NCBI GenBank assembly: GCA_016584305.1
Contig: JACEEZ010007157.1
Location: 51,007-115,006, forward strand
DNA length: 64,000 nt
Direction: 5' to 3'
From: Chionoecetes opilio
Taxonomy: Eukaryota > Arthropoda > Malacostraca > Decapoda > Majidae
The position numbers and the translations under genes were made by a program. Within the stretch, counting starts at the first letter, position 1, and each line of letters opens with the position of its first letter. A model generated the notes under the pieces. That model saw only the letters and a list, made by a program, of their open reading frames with translations. It made no database searches and was not told the origin of the DNA. This document shows positions 44,569-57,619 of this stretch, in pieces.

Positions 44569-45410
44569 TTTCAGATCATTGGAATTCATACCCCGGTCAC
44601 CGAATAGTTTACTTATTGGAAATAATGAAATATATTCTTTAATGTTTATAAATAATTAATATAGGCCTATAACGTCTCATATATATATTTTTTTGGGCAC
44701 GGTTTTTTTTTTTTTTTTTTTTTTGCCGAATTTTTTTTCAAACTTATATATGATAGAATAAGCTTGTCCATATGTAAATTTGGGGTTTCAGGTCAGACTG
44801 CTGAAAATTGAAAAAAATCGGTTTAATAAAATTTTTGAATTACTATTATTAAAAAACTAAGCTTCATTGGGGATTGCAAATGGTTGCATTTAGACGGCAT
44901 TAGTGTGGACTTTATTCAATTAGTGCCCGGTATGGGTATGTCAAAAAGTATGAGAGCGGTAACTCTTACAATTTGTATCTATTTTACACTTTGTTACCCT
45001 CTATCTCAGTTAATTATGGACGGAGAGTGTTCATTTTTACTGGGCATATCATTGACATTATCCACTATATATGTGCAAGGAATGAGCTCTGAGTGGGCCT
45101 TAGTTTGGAAAATGAAAGAAAAAATAAATATCATTTTTGCATTTTTATGCTCGTGCCATTCACGCACCATGAAGGATAGAGGCTTGAGTTACGGTATAAT
45201 TTTATAAAGTAATAGTATCTACCTCCAAATTAAAACGTTTGAGGAACTCAATAAAAAATATGCTCTCTATAATTGTTCAAATATGAGCTTAAAATCACTT
45301 TTTTGAAGATTTTCAAAGTCTTCCCGTTTCAAAAGAGAGGTTCATTCAGGCATGCAATTCACTCTATATTGTGTAGAATCCAATGTTGCTTGCCATTTGA
45401 GTGCCCCCCC
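44569..45410 (+). repeat. Left inverted arm of the foldback element
   Basis: Complementary to about 49570-50400, with small differences. An ORF-like frame (44884-45207) is mirrored in the other arm in a disrupted form; I judge it non-coding. Confidence 0.85.
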
Positions 45411-45416
45411 CAATTT

Positions 45417-45522
<106 letters not shown>

Positions 45523-46039
45523 ATAAACTATTATGAATGCAAAACTAAAAAAATCCGTCTATATGTCCATATTTGGAGGATTGTAATTCAAAGACTTTTT
45601 ATTATAAACCCTTGAAACTCTAACAGCTGCTAAATTGTAGTATCTTGTGCAATGAGAATAAATGTTAATGATGTATCTTAATTTATCTTTGAGTGCTAGT
45701 GACTTAAATATCGGTCATAGGACTTTCTATATTCAAATAGTGCCAGCGGTCAAATATCATGGCTTATATTTTTTTCTTCTATTTTTCCATGAATATGAAA
45801 TTGAATGCTGCTTTCTGTAGACTGCATATAGTTTTACGTATGAGAGAGGTAGATTATTGCTGAATTACTTTTTATTGTTCTGTTAGAATAGCTTACAAAT
45901 GGCCTTATATTTTTTTGTACAAAATTTTTCAAATTCGTTCGATTTAGTTTTTCGGCTTAAGGTATATCAAATGGACTATAGAGAAAGAGAACAAGAGAGA
46001 GAAATATGAGAGGGAGGGAATTGCCACTATTTTTTGTAT

Positions 46040-46870
46040 AATTTAAATATTTCGCCTAATGAATATTAGTTTTTGGGTTGTATCTGTTAAACCGTTTGTC
46101 TGATTGTAAAACGTATTGAAAATTATTTATATCTTTTTTTATGATCTACACTTTTAATGTCAATGATTATTTTTGTATCTATAAGGAAAATTCTACTTTT
46201 GGGTCATAATGTGAAACATTACGCCTTAGGAATAATTGTTTTGAGTTTTATCTTGTAAACTGTTTACCTTAATATAAACCTTATAGAAAACTATTTATAG
46301 AAGTTTTTATGGTCTATAATTTTAATATCGTGTCTTTTTTTTGTATCTATATGGAAAAGGCCACTTTTTTGGGTATAATGTAAAATATTATGCCTTATGA
46401 ATAACACTTTTTGGGTTGTGTCTGCTAAACTGTTTGTCATATTTTTAAACTAACAGAATAGTATTTATAGATTTTTTTATGATCTATAATTTTGATTAAT
46501 ATCTTTTTTTGTATCTATAAGGGAAATGCCCATTTTGGGACATATAATGGAAAATATGACATATTAGGAATCACAATTTTTGGTTGTTAGTTAAACCGTT
46601 TGCCTCTAAATAAAACATAGAGTAGACTATTTATAGATTTGTTTATGATCTATAATTTTGATATCGGAATTTTTTTTGTATCTCTAAGGAAAATGCCACT
46701 TTTGGGGTAATCATGTAAAATATAACGCCAGATTTATAATACTTTCTGGCTTGTATCTGGTAAACTCTTCGTCTGATTTCTAAACTAAAGGCACATATTT
46801 TTTATTTTTTAGGGTCTATAATTTTTATTCGTATGATTTTTTTTGTATATAGTAAAAGAACAATTGGATC
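46040..46870 (+). repeat. ~169-bp tandem array, five units
   Basis: The phrase CGCCTTAGGAATAA with variants recurs at about 46053, 46222, 46391, 46560 and 46722. Each unit also has GTTAAACCGTTTG, a TGATCTATAATTTT-like block and TTTTTTGTATCTATAAGG. Confidence 0.85.
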
Positions 46871-48100
46871 TAGCACCCTTCATATTTGTCGGATCTGTTT
46901 GATTTTGTAATATATGATGGGTACTGTACTAATACCCCATCTGTATTTTGTTATTTTTTATTTGGATACAAATTGTAAACATCGCTAATATTTTCTACAA
47001 TTTTTAATTATTTTTAATTATCACCCACATAAAGTTTCGTTAGTTCGTTCTCGACTATATAGAATATTTTTTATAGATTTTTGGCGTTAAATATGTTTTA
47101 AATAATACATATATATATTTTTTTAAATAGAAAAAAAAAAAAACTAAACACAAATTAACTATTGAAATGATGCTATATTGTCGGGAACATAGTAAAGAAA
47201 CTTTTTGTGGGTGATGAGGAAAAAAAAAAAAAAAATTGGAAAAGATTTGAAATTTTGATAGTTTTTATCCAAATGTAATAAAATTTACACAGATGGCGTA
47301 TGCGTACAATATCTATACTCTAGTGAAAAATCAAATTGATCCATCAAATATTAAGGTTGCTAGATGTCAAAAATATTTATTTTTATTTTTGAATGGCTCC
47401 TGCATCCTTGCTATATGTCAAATCAGTCAGATTTTTTCATATTTTAGAGATATTGTATTATTACATCATATTATTAAATATTATTAAAATCAGTTGAAAA
47501 TGTTTAGAGTTATAGAAAGTAAAAAAAAATTACATTACGAGTGCCGAGCGAATAGTTTAAAAGTCTGAGAATCACTAATGGGGTCGCTGAACAACGATTG
47601 GTTACCGAGATAGAGAATATCAAAAAAAGGGTACTTTGTACCTTTGAATGTTTTCTGAAAATGAATATTTTTCCCACTTAGGAGCTGAATTGGGGCATTT
47701 AAATAAATATTTAAAAAAAAAAATATATGTGTGGAAATGCCTTTAAAAATGATGTGTCATTGAAGTCCAGCGACATCCTGTCGAGAAAAAAATCTTCGAG
47801 ACATTGTATAGTCTTACCCCTCTTATGACTTCAAATATTGACATATAATCCCCAAACTTTCACAAGTGTGTTTAAGTAACTTAATGTTTTTGGATCAAGC
47901 TGATTTTTGGATATGGTGTGGCGGACGTTCTAATGCGTCGTTGATATGAATATGATAAACATCAGTTGATAAATTTCGGAGTTACATCCACAAATGTTGC
48001 AAAATCAAGCAAATTTTCACCCATAAGACTGAAAGTTAATGACAAAAATATGAATGACAATCATAACAAGAATGACCTATTCCGGCTTAAATGACACCTT
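46871..48100. other. Central AT-rich part of the foldback element
   Basis: Poly(A)/poly(T)-rich DNA with no supported gene. Confidence 0.5.
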
Positions 48101-49569
48101 GTGATTCTTTCTATCATTTTTGATTTTTTGAGATAGAGTCTTTCAAAGAGTAGTATTTTTTGTCCTCAAATTGGGCCAGCGGCAATAACTCAAAGCTGAT
48201 ATCTAATTCAAGTTTTCCCTGAATACAAAATTGAATATTGGATTCTGTAGAATGCATATCGTTTCACATATGGAATAGGTAGATTAATTATTGTTAAATG
48301 CATTTTATAGTTATGTTACAAAAAGCTTAAACATAACCTTTTGAGTTATTTTTTCAAAATCGTTTGATTTCATTTTTCATTATAGAGTATATACTAAGGA
48401 CCATTCTAAGCCCAGCCACCCAATATAAACTCTTAATGATAATAAACAAAAACGATATGAGTGATTAAATATGACGAAATTTTTTTTTGTGTCCCCTACA
48501 AAAAAAAATTCTTTGAAATGACATCTTTCGCGCACAATTTCAGTAGAGATAGTTTCTCTATCATCTATAAAAAATACATACCGATTCTCAATGAAGCTTA
48601 GTTTTGGAATAATAGTACTTCAAAAGGTGCCTTTGCATGAATTGTTCCGTGTAAAAATCCATATTTAGAGAATTTTTATTTTAACAGTATTTAGTATATT
48701 TACATGAAACTATAACAACATGTAGACAAGAGTATAGTGTGATCGGAGATAAGATTTCATTGCTGTATCTGTATTAGTCTCGGAGTATTAGTGACTTACT
48801 TAAATAGCGGTAATAATTGCAGTCCTTTTTACCCCCCAAAAATACTCTACTCAAATGTTGCCTGCGACAATAAGTCAAGGCTTTTATTTCGTGAACATTT
48901 TCCCTGAATACAAAATTGAATATTTTTTTTTTTAGAATGCATATAATTGTACGTATGAAATAGGTAGATTATTGTTAAATGAATTGTATGGTTGTGTTAC
49001 AAAAGCTTAAAAAAGACCTTTCGATAATTGTTTTCACAAATTTTCAAAATCGTTGCAATTCATTTTTCATTTTAATCTATATAATGAGGACAGTAATAAG
49101 CCCAGCCACCCAATAGTATCTGTTTTTCATAATAAACAAGAAAGATATGAGTGATTAAATTTGTAGAAAACATTTATTTTTGTCCCCTTCAAAATTCTTA
49201 TTATTAAACTGACATCATTCGTGCACTATTTCAGCCAAGACAGTTTATCTATGATCTATACAAAATATATGCTGTTTCTCAATGAAGCTTAGAATAGGAA
49301 AAATAGTGCCGTAAAAGGTACCTTTGCATGAGTTCTTCCATGTAGAAGTACATATTTATAGCATTGTAATTTTAATAGTTTTAACTTTATATATATGAAA
49401 CCTAAATAGCTTTTAGAAAGTACTATAGTACGATAGAGGACGGAATTTCATTGCCGTATCTTAATTAGTCTTTGAGTGTTATTGACTTAAATATGGGTAA
49501 TAATTGCAGTGGTATATCCCCCACAAAAATATTTTAAGTATCTGCAAGAAAACAGAGATTTTTTTTTTT

Positions 49570-50507
49570 GGCACTCAAATGGCAAGCAGCATTGGATTCT
49601 AGACAATATAGAGTGAATTGCATGCCTGAATGAACCTCCCTTTTGAAACGGGAAGACTTTGAAAATCTTCAAAAAAGTGCTTTTAAGCTCCTTTTTGAAC
49701 AATTATAGGAGAGCATATTTTTCATTGAATTCCTCAAACGTTTTAATTTGGTGGTAGATACCATTACTTTCTAAAATTATACTGTAACTCAAGTCTCTAT
49801 CATTCTTGGTGCGTGAATGGGAGGAGCATAACAATGCAAAAAAAGAAATAATATTTGTTTTCATTTTTCAAACTAAGGCCCACTCAGAGCTCATTCTTTT
49901 CACATGTATAGTAGATACTGTCAATGATATGCCCAGTAAAATTAAAAACTCTCCGTCAATACTTAACTGAGATAGAGGGTAACAAAGTGTAAAATAGATA
50001 CAAATTGTAAGAGTTACCGCTCTCATACTTTTTGACGTACCCATACCGGGCACTAATTAAATAAAGTCCACACTAATGCCGTCTAAATGCAGCCATTTGC
50101 AATCCCCAATGAAGCTTAGTTTTTGAATAATAGTAATTCAAACATTTTATTAAACCGATTTTTTCAATTTTCAGTAGTCTGACCTGAAACCCTCAATTAA
50201 CCTATGGACAAGCTTATTCTATCATATACAAGTTTTGAAAAAATTATAGGCAAAAAAAAAAAAAAAAAAATCATGCCCCAAAAAAGTATATATGAGACGT
50301 TATAGGCCTATATTAATTTATAAACATTAAAAAATATATTTCATTATTTCCAATAAGTAAGGTATTCAGTGACCGGAGTATGAATTAGCAAGGTATGAAT
50401 TGTCCGGGGTATGAATTGTCCGGGGTATGAATTGTCCGGGATATGAATTGTCCGGTGTATGAATTGCCCGGGGTATGAATTAGCATGGTATGAATTGTCT
50501 GGTATGA
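49570..50507 (-). repeat. Right inverted arm and split right terminal array
   Basis: Complements the left arm, then carries about 7 units of the 16-bp repeat (complement GAATTGTCCGGGGTAT) from about 50370. The array resumes at 60821. Confidence 0.88.
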
Positions 50508-50956
50508 CCCAGCAAACAAGAAACGTTTTCACAACGTTGTGTAAGGTTGTAATTTCGTCCGTCTAAAAGTTACGTTGTCAGTACGTACCAATTACGTTGT
50601 GAATTTCTGACCAAACAGTGACGTTTACAGGACGTCGTCTCTTGGTTGCAGCTGCGACCAAACGAATTTTTTTTTTATAAAGCATTAAACTTGAAATTAA
50701 ATAATCAATATCCTAATAAAATGTGTAATTTCAGATAAAATTACTACTACATGGTGATGTGAAAAAATATAATTATATTTTTATTTATAATTCTTCTCCG
50801 GTGATGAGAGAAGCGGTTGCCAAAGTTATCGCAAATTTTTTATAATACGAATGTGCGTGTATGTATGTGAGTATATACATGTGCGTGTGGGTTTTGCATT
50901 AAAATTTGAATTTGGCGGTTGAATTTCAAAATTTCCCTCCTGTGCCGCCGCCGGGA

Positions 50957-51042
50957 TGGTAGCCATCAACACAGCCGAGTGCAGTCAGCCAGTCACAGCA
51001 TTCTCCCTCCTCTCCCTGCTTTTCGCGCCTGTTGCCTGGTAA
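50957..51042 (+). other. Possible first exon
   Basis: ATG followed by about 28 open codons with a hydrophobic stretch (AFSLLSLLFAPVA) and a consensus donor G|GTAAGT. It could equally be a 5' UTR exon. Its link to the exons at 54.5 kb is not shown. Confidence 0.3.
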
Positions 51043-51619
51043 GTGGCTTTCTATTAGTCTTTATGGACTAAAAAAGTGCAGGGACCGTGATAAATGCTTG
51101 CGAGTGCCCAAAAAATACGGCAGTTTTGGTGTGACGATGTGTGTTGTGGGTGGGTGATGGTGTGAGTGTATTCGCAAGTGGAGTCGAGTGGACACCACTA
51201 ACAGAGTGATAGATTCGAAGGATATATGCATATGCTGTGTTGTATAACAAGGGGTGTCTCTTAATACCGAAATACAGCGAAATACACCTACACACATACA
51301 TAGTATAAAAACAAAATAACTACGGTAATAATGGACGAGGACTTCGCGGTCGTTTTCAGAGACACCGACTATTTTTTCCTGGCCTACAATAGGTGCTTTT
51401 AGTAATGGAGATAGTATTCTTTTCCGGTAACCCATATTACAAAAATATTAAAAAAAATAATAATTCCTCACCGAATTTTATGGTCGCCGTTTCCATTAAA
51501 AACACTGTATCTCCATCAGACAAATCACTAAAACTAGGCCGGGAGAAATTAGTCAGGGTCTCAGATAACAGGGAAGTAATTGAATAGAACATACCAAACC
51601 TAACCTTATAGGTTTTAAT

Positions 51620-51786
51620 GAAACCTAACCTAACCTTAACCACTAAGTATACCTAACCTAACCTTAACCACTAAGTATACCTAACCTAACCTTAACCACT
51701 AAGTATACCTAACCTAACCTTAACCACTAAGTATACCTAACCTAACCTTAACCACTAAGTATACCTAACCTAACCTAACCTTAACC
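51620..51786 (+). repeat. 28-bp tandem repeat with telomere-like AACCT
   Basis: About 5-6 copies of CCTAACCTAACCTTAACC + ACTAAGTATA. The CCTAA part is the complement of the arthropod telomere repeat TTAGG. Confidence 0.92.
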
Positions 51787-52099
51787 ATGCAAAAAATTCG
51801 GTGACTTTTTTTTTTTTTAAAGTAATCGTCCAGACCATTTCATCATTCCTGATTTAATGCAATCAAATCATAGCCATTAACGAGTATATCAACAATACGT
51901 CGTCACTTTTTGCATTCAGTCAGCCGTTTTTAAATAATCCGTAATCAAAATCTGCAAATTCCCCGAGTTCTCAAAACACTCCTCAAGGTTTGCAGACGAA
52001 GCGCAGCAGGCTCGGTGACGTAGCAAAAGGCAGCGCTCTCCCTGCGCGCAGATTCAGAAGGATGTAAACACAGGAGATATATATAGTACTTGAAGATTT

Positions 52100-52480
52100 T
52101 TGGGTGTTTCTGATAGATTTATTTTGCGATGTGGCATGTACTTGCATCCTGTGTGAGTGCAGCGTGGGGGCTGTGCCTTTCCCGAGAGCTTAGCACCCAT
52201 TTGCAAACTGTGGGGCGACGATATATGTGTGCAGATGTGTGCAGCGGCAGGAAGCGGCGGGGAGTGGCGGGTAGTAGCAGGCCACCGAGATGAGAGGGCT
52301 GCAGTACCCAGCTGGCTACTAGCAGCCGCTCCCCGTCGCTCCAAAGGTCTGCACACATATATCGTCGCCGTGTGGGTTGTGAATGGGTGCTAAGCTCTCG
52401 GAAAGGGCTAAGTTTTCTTGCTGTGCCCATGCAGGATGCAAGTATGTGCCGTGTCGCACAAAAAATATACCAGAAGCACC
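52100..52480. repeat. Imperfect palindrome
   Basis: Arms share TGTACTTGCATCCTG, CGAGAGCTTAGCACCCAT and CGACGATATATGTGTGCAGA with their complements. It lies within the MITE at 51329 and is probably a nested smaller foldback. Confidence 0.7.
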
Positions 52481-52984
52481 CGGGATTCTAAGGGTACTGT
52501 ATTTTTCTCTATGAGTCTCCGTGTGTCTGTGTCGGGCGGGGCTGGGAGGCTTTCCTCTTGTGACGTCGCCAGCAAGTTTCGCGCCACGGCTGGAATGTGG
52601 CTGTTGTTTTTCCCGCGCTTTTTACAAAAGTCATGTTTTTAGGGAAATAAGGCGTGAAAATGAATACTTTTTTGTGGATTAGGTATTTTGAATGAACATT
52701 CAACATAATTATGCAAAGAAAAAATGGGCCTGGACGATTACTTTAATGGGTTTCCGGAAAATATAACTATCTCCATTAAGAAAAGTACTTATTGTAGGCC
52801 AGGAAAAATTTGTCGGTGTCTCTGAAAACGACCGCGCAGTTCTCGTCCATTATAACCCAAAATAATACAGCAACGCATTTTTTTAACTCATCTTATGTCA
52901 ATTAATGCTATATTAAAGTATATATTGGTATTAAAAGACATAATGTATATGTAAAAAAGTTCATTTATGTATATTTTGGTATAT

Positions 52985-53990
52985 GTTAGGTATGTGTTTG
53001 GGTGTATTTCGGTATATTTCGGTATTAGAGAGTTATCTACCGAAATATACCGTAATACACCCAAACCAGAGCTGGGCAGTATTTAAATACATTTGTATTT
53101 ATATACGTATTTAAATACATTTGTGTATTTAGAAATATATTTATAAATACATTGGTTGTCATGTATTTAAATACAGTATTTAAATACTACTTTAAAAGTA
53201 TTTAAATACATACTTATAATATATAAATGTAAATACTTTTTTATCAGTTAATTTGACCATAAACCCGCCCAACTATCTGGCAACCCTGATGTTACAGTGG
53301 ATCAGTGTTTCCAATTGCAAGGAAATGTCCTGATTTCAAGGAAATTTAGGCCAGAGAAGGAAATATTCAAGGAAACCCAAAATCTAAGGAAACACGAAGG
53401 AATCCATATTTTTTGGACAGGTTATAATTGTTGTGTAATTAAAATGTATTTACAAATGTATTTAAATACAATTGATGTATTTAGTATTTAGTATTTAAAT
53501 ACATTCGTAAAATGTATTTAGTATTTAGTATTTAAATAAATTTTTCCCATGTATTTAGTATTTAGTATTTAAATACATTCAATGTATTTAGTGCCCAGCT
53601 CTGACCCAAACACATAGGTACCGAAATATACCAAAATATACAGAAATACGTTTTTTAAATACATGTATGTCAATTCACACCATATTTGAGTACAATTTGG
53701 TATTAAATGACAGTATATATGTAAAGAAAACTATTTTTGTACATTTTGATATGTGTTTGGGTGTATTTCTGTATATTTCGGTATTAAGAGCTTATCTTAA
53801 TACCGAAATACACCCAAACACGTTTTCTATAGTTATGTATTATGTCTCTTGATACCATATTTTAGTATATTTTGGTATTAAGAGACACAACATTATATAC
53901 AAAAAAGTACACCAGTATATTTTGATATATTAATGTATGTGTTTGGGTGTATTTCGATATTAAGAGATACTCTTAATTAATACCGAAATT
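52985..53990. repeat. Interspersed GGGTGTATTTCGGTATTA motifs in both orientations
   Basis: At least six copies of TTTGGGTGTATTTCGGTAT or complement (about 52998, 53045, 53756, 53790, 53942 and, further left, 51250). This suggests a foldback family with iterated subterminal motifs. A hAT MITE is inserted in one. Confidence 0.65.
53067..53603. mobile_element. hAT MITE, 537 bp, exact 8-bp duplication
   Basis: The ends CAGAGCTGGGCAGTATTTAA and TTTAGTGCCCAGCTCTG are hAT-type. ACCCAAAC occurs exactly at 53059-53066 and 53604-53611. The interior is built of TATTTAAATACATT repeats. Confidence 0.9.
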
Positions 53991-54118
53991 TTCCTTTAAT
54001 TATCCCCTTTTCCTTGAAGTGTTGTGGTGTTTGCTGCTTTTGCCTTGTTGTGCTTGTTCTTGTGAATGTCTTAGCATTATTACTAATCATTGTTCTTGCT
54101 GTTTCCTTGTTTTCCACA

Positions 54119-54170
54119 GGCGTCAATAACCCCGTAGTTGCGGCGCCTTAAAACTATAATATCTATCTAT
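54119..54170 (+). mobile_element. 52-bp retroposed 3' end with 14-bp target duplication
   Basis: CCTTGTTTTCCACA occurs at 54105-54118 and 54171-54184. Between them is GTCAATAACCCCGTAGTTGC... ending in ATCTATCTAT. This is an extremely 5'-truncated LINE or SINE tail with an (ATCT)n end. Confidence 0.8.
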
Positions 54171-54526
54171 CCTTGTTTTCCACATCAGTAACAAATGTTA
54201 CATGCTGTGCAGGTTGTCTTTCCGTTGTATGTCTGTTTCTGTAGTTTAATTTGAGTGTGTTGCTTCTGCATCTGATCAACTGAGCAAGGAAAATCAGTGT
54301 TCGTTGCAGTATTGCATGAATTCTAGAAGAAGTTAATGGTATAAAGGGTGTAAAAGTCATCATTTACAGTCTGCACTCTTGGTCTCAACATCAAATTTCT
54401 ATAACCATTACATGAGCATTACAATTAACTAATATAACTGATAAGCAATATTTTTGGTTCTAAACATCAGTGTGTGTGTGTTTATTATAGTAGTATGCAT
54501 TTTATTCAGACATTGTCATATTCCAG

Positions 54527-54614
54527 CTACCCATGGAGCACAGTGGGGGAGTTTCTTGGTGCGGGAGGTGCTATAGGTGTGGCACATTCCTCATGGATCA
54601 AGGCTGAAGATCAG
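54527..54614 (+). pseudogene. Exon A of a broken multi-exon gene (DUF4806-like N-terminus?)
   Basis: Bounded by an acceptor (CATATTCCAG) and a donor (CAG|GTAAAT). Translates as WSTVGEFLGAGGAIGVAHSS + WIKAEDQ, which resembles the opening of DUF4806-type proteins (W-x-VVEF ... V-x-S-W). Ends in phase 0, which fits exon B. These proteins are often multicopy in invertebrates. The family assignment is by memory of the pattern and is tentative. Confidence 0.5.
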
Positions 54615-54742
54615 GTAAATATATGTTTAATGTTATACATAAAGAAAGGTCTTATTACTATTTTTCTATATTTAGTATCTGAAATGTACAGTACTCAACA
54701 GCAAATTAGTGTTAATTAATGAGCCTCTTTTTGTTATTAGTT

Positions 54743-55319
54743 GCAATGTCAAATATGATTTAATGACTTAAATGTGTTTTATCTACAGGTCATGTACTGT
54801 TACTGACCTAACAACCAATCGGAGAGGACAAAGAGGACGGAACTGCCTGATACCCAACGGTGGTCATGCTACAAAATACGCATTCTATCTTATGCAGGTA
54901 AGAGTTCTTGCACAAGTGTTCTAGTTTACGAATATTTTCACAGTAACCTAGGCCATCAGTAATAATTGAAATAAAGCAATGAACTCTATCTTATAATGGG
55001 TGTAGCTGATTGTGTTTTTCAGTTAATTGAAGAGCACTTCATTGACAAACATCATTCAAAATTTCAAGGATCTATGTCAATAACTTCTTTTTTTCAGCGC
55101 CCAAAAGTGTTCGAATGTTGGACGGAACTTGGTGTCTCATTTAATTAATTTAATTATTGGAATTGCCATTACAACTCCTTGTATATATGTAAAATGTATT
55201 ATTTACCACAATTAAAATAGGTTAATATGTTATAAAATATACGCGTTAAATGTAAAAAGTATGTATAACTTATATATTCAGCGCCGACATCGTTTATGTT
55301 ACACTAATTTTTCCGTCCA
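54743..55319 (+). repeat. Left arm of a perfect inverted duplication
   Basis: Identical by eye to the complement of about 55522-56095 over some 575 bp. It contains exon B. Confidence 0.9.
54789..54897 (+). pseudogene. Exon B with a premature TGA
   Basis: Acceptor TTTATCTACAG, donor CAG|GTAAGAG. In phase with exon A it reads VMYCY-stop-PNNQSERTKR and then RWSCYKIRILSYA. The family pattern at this point is CYWP...R...W..Y.IRVL, so the TGA (54804-54806) most simply replaces a TGG Trp codon. An exact mirrored copy lies at about 55943-56051 in the inverted duplication. Confidence 0.5.
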
Positions 55320-55335
55320 CACATATTATATATAT

Positions 55336-55366
<31 letters not shown>

Positions 55367-55400
55367 ATATAATATATATTATATATAATATATATAAAAT

Positions 55401-55434
<34 letters not shown>

Positions 55435-55454
55435 TTATATATATATTATATATA

Positions 55455-55492
<38 letters not shown>

Positions 55493-55521
55493 TATATATA
55501 TATTATATAATATATATATGT
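55320..55521. repeat. (AT)n at the centre of the inverted duplication
   Basis: TA-rich spacer, about 200 bp. Confidence 0.95.
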
Positions 55522-56095
55522 GGACGGAAAAATTAGTGTAACATAAACGATGTCGGCGCTGAATATATAAGTTATACATACTTTTTACATTTAACGCGTA
55601 TATTTTATAACATATTAACCTATTTTAATTGTGGTAAATAATACATTTTACATATATACAAGGAGTTGTAATGGCAATTCCAATAATTAAATTAATTAAA
55701 TGAGACACCAAGTTCCGTCCAACATTCGAACACTTTTGGGCGCTGAAAAAAAGAAGTTATTGACATAGATCCTTGAAATTTTGAATGATGTTTGTCAATG
55801 AAGTGCTCTTCAATTAACTGAAAAACACAATCAGCTACACCCATTATAAGATAGAGTTCATTGCTTTATTTCAATTATTACTGATGGCCTAGGTTACTGT
55901 GAAAATATTCGTAAACTAGAACACTTGTGCAAGAACTCTTACCTGCATAAGATAGAATGCGTATTTTGTAGCATGACCACCGTTGGGTATCAGGCAGTTC
56001 CGTCCTCTTTGTCCTCTCCGATTGGTTGTTAGGTCAGTAACAGTACATGACCTGTAGATAAAACACATTTAAGTCATTAAATCATATTTGACATT
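55522..56095 (-). repeat. Right arm of the inverted duplication
   Basis: Mirror of 54743-55319. It is followed at once by another long (AT)n. Confidence 0.9.
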
Positions 56096-56096
56096 G

Positions 56097-56455
<359 letters not shown>

Positions 56456-57462
56456 ATTAGGTGGTCCAAGAAGAGGGGGTAAAATTTCAAAGTGCACTGG
56501 TCCTTTCTCCACACCGCTGCTTTTTTTCGTGTTGCATTCTTCTCCTTGTGTGCATAATTTCATCGCGATACAATGATATTTAGAGGTCGTCCCATCATCT
56601 CGCTTTCTATCATAGGATTTAACCCGGAAAATATCACATACCCGAATTGGAGCACTTCCCGACATGACAGACCCAAATGGTGTTGATTTCTGAATTCTCC
56701 GGGGTTGGTAACCCCTAAGACCATATTTTATCAACTAAAAACTGATATACAGCTGTCTGAATGCTGAATTTCATTATTTGGTTTTCACAGTAAACTTTAG
56801 GGGTAGGCCATACCCTGGTTAGGGTACTTCTAGTAGAGATAAAGCAAAATGGTTCGTATTTTTGAACTCAGAAGGGTTGATTTACACATAGAAGTGGTTT
56901 CATCGACACTGATTTATTGACAATTCACAAAGTATTGCCAAAAAAATAGTTTTTCTTTAGGAAAATAGAGAAATTGAAATTTTCTGTCATATTTTGCAGG
57001 TTTTAGTAAATAAATGAAATATAAAAGAATTTCAATGTGTAAATCGACCCTTCTGAGTTCAAAAATGCAAACCATTTTGTTCTATCTCTATTAGAAGTAC
57101 CCTAACCAGGGTATGGCCTACCCCTAATTTATGGTATGAAAACCAAATAATGAAAATCAGCATTCAGACAGCTGTATATCAGTTTTTAGTTGATAAAATG
57201 TGTCTATGGGGTTCCCAACCCCGGAGAATTCAGAAATCAACACCATTTGGGTCTGTGATGTGGGGAAGTGCTCCAATTCGGGTATGTGATTTTTTTCCGG
57301 TTAAATCCTATGATAGAAAGCGAAATGAGGGGTCGACCTCTAAATTAAGTTTTATCGCCATAAAATTTTCCCATAGGCTTGTAACCTATGGGAAATGGAC
57401 AAAAATGACCTTGTGGAGGAAAAAAAGTAGGAAAATATTTTTGGGTGGACCACCCTAATATA
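56456..57462. mobile_element. 1.0-kb foldback MITE in a (TA)n array
   Basis: The left end TTAGGTGGTCCA and right end TGGACCACCCTAA open into arms of about 430 bp (for example CTGAATTCTCCGGGGTTGG against its complement near 57220). Flanking DNA is TA repeat on both sides, so a TA duplication, as in Tc1/mariner, is possible but cannot be proved. Confidence 0.8.
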
Positions 57463-57580
57463 TATATATATATATATATATATAGGTTATTTTATATTAT
57501 ATATATATATATATAAAATATAAAATATATATATTATTATATATATATATATATTTTATATTATATATAATAATATATGT
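57463..57580. repeat. (AT)n microsatellite
   Basis: Continuation of the TA array beyond the MITE, with ATTTTATATTATATA variants. Confidence 0.93.
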
Positions 57581-57619
57581 AGTCTTCCCATGAATATAGT
57601 GAGTATGTATATATTTCAG

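Larger units (their letters stand above)
45640..49540. repeat. Three diverged ~690-bp direct repeats
   Basis: Recognisable by AGGTAGATTATTGTTAAATG with flanking TGAATACAAAATTGAATAT, seen at about 45795-45880, 48215-48300 and 48905-48990. A preceding module (TTTGAGTGTTATTGACTTAAAT) also recurs at about 45690, 48780 and 49470. Confidence 0.75.
51329..52852. mobile_element. 1.5-kb MITE with TAA target duplication
   Basis: TAATGGACGAGGAC... (51329) and its complement (to 52852) form inverted repeats of about 110 bp, including GTCGTTTTCAGAGACACCGA. TAA flanks both ends. Internal parts (GTAATCGTCCAG near 51820 and its complement near 52730) continue the mirror. Confidence 0.8.

Noticed and set aside
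44884..45207. 107-codon ORF in the left arm of the foldback element
   Set aside because: The mirrored arm has the same sequence with frame breaks, and no family resemblance or coding bias is visible.
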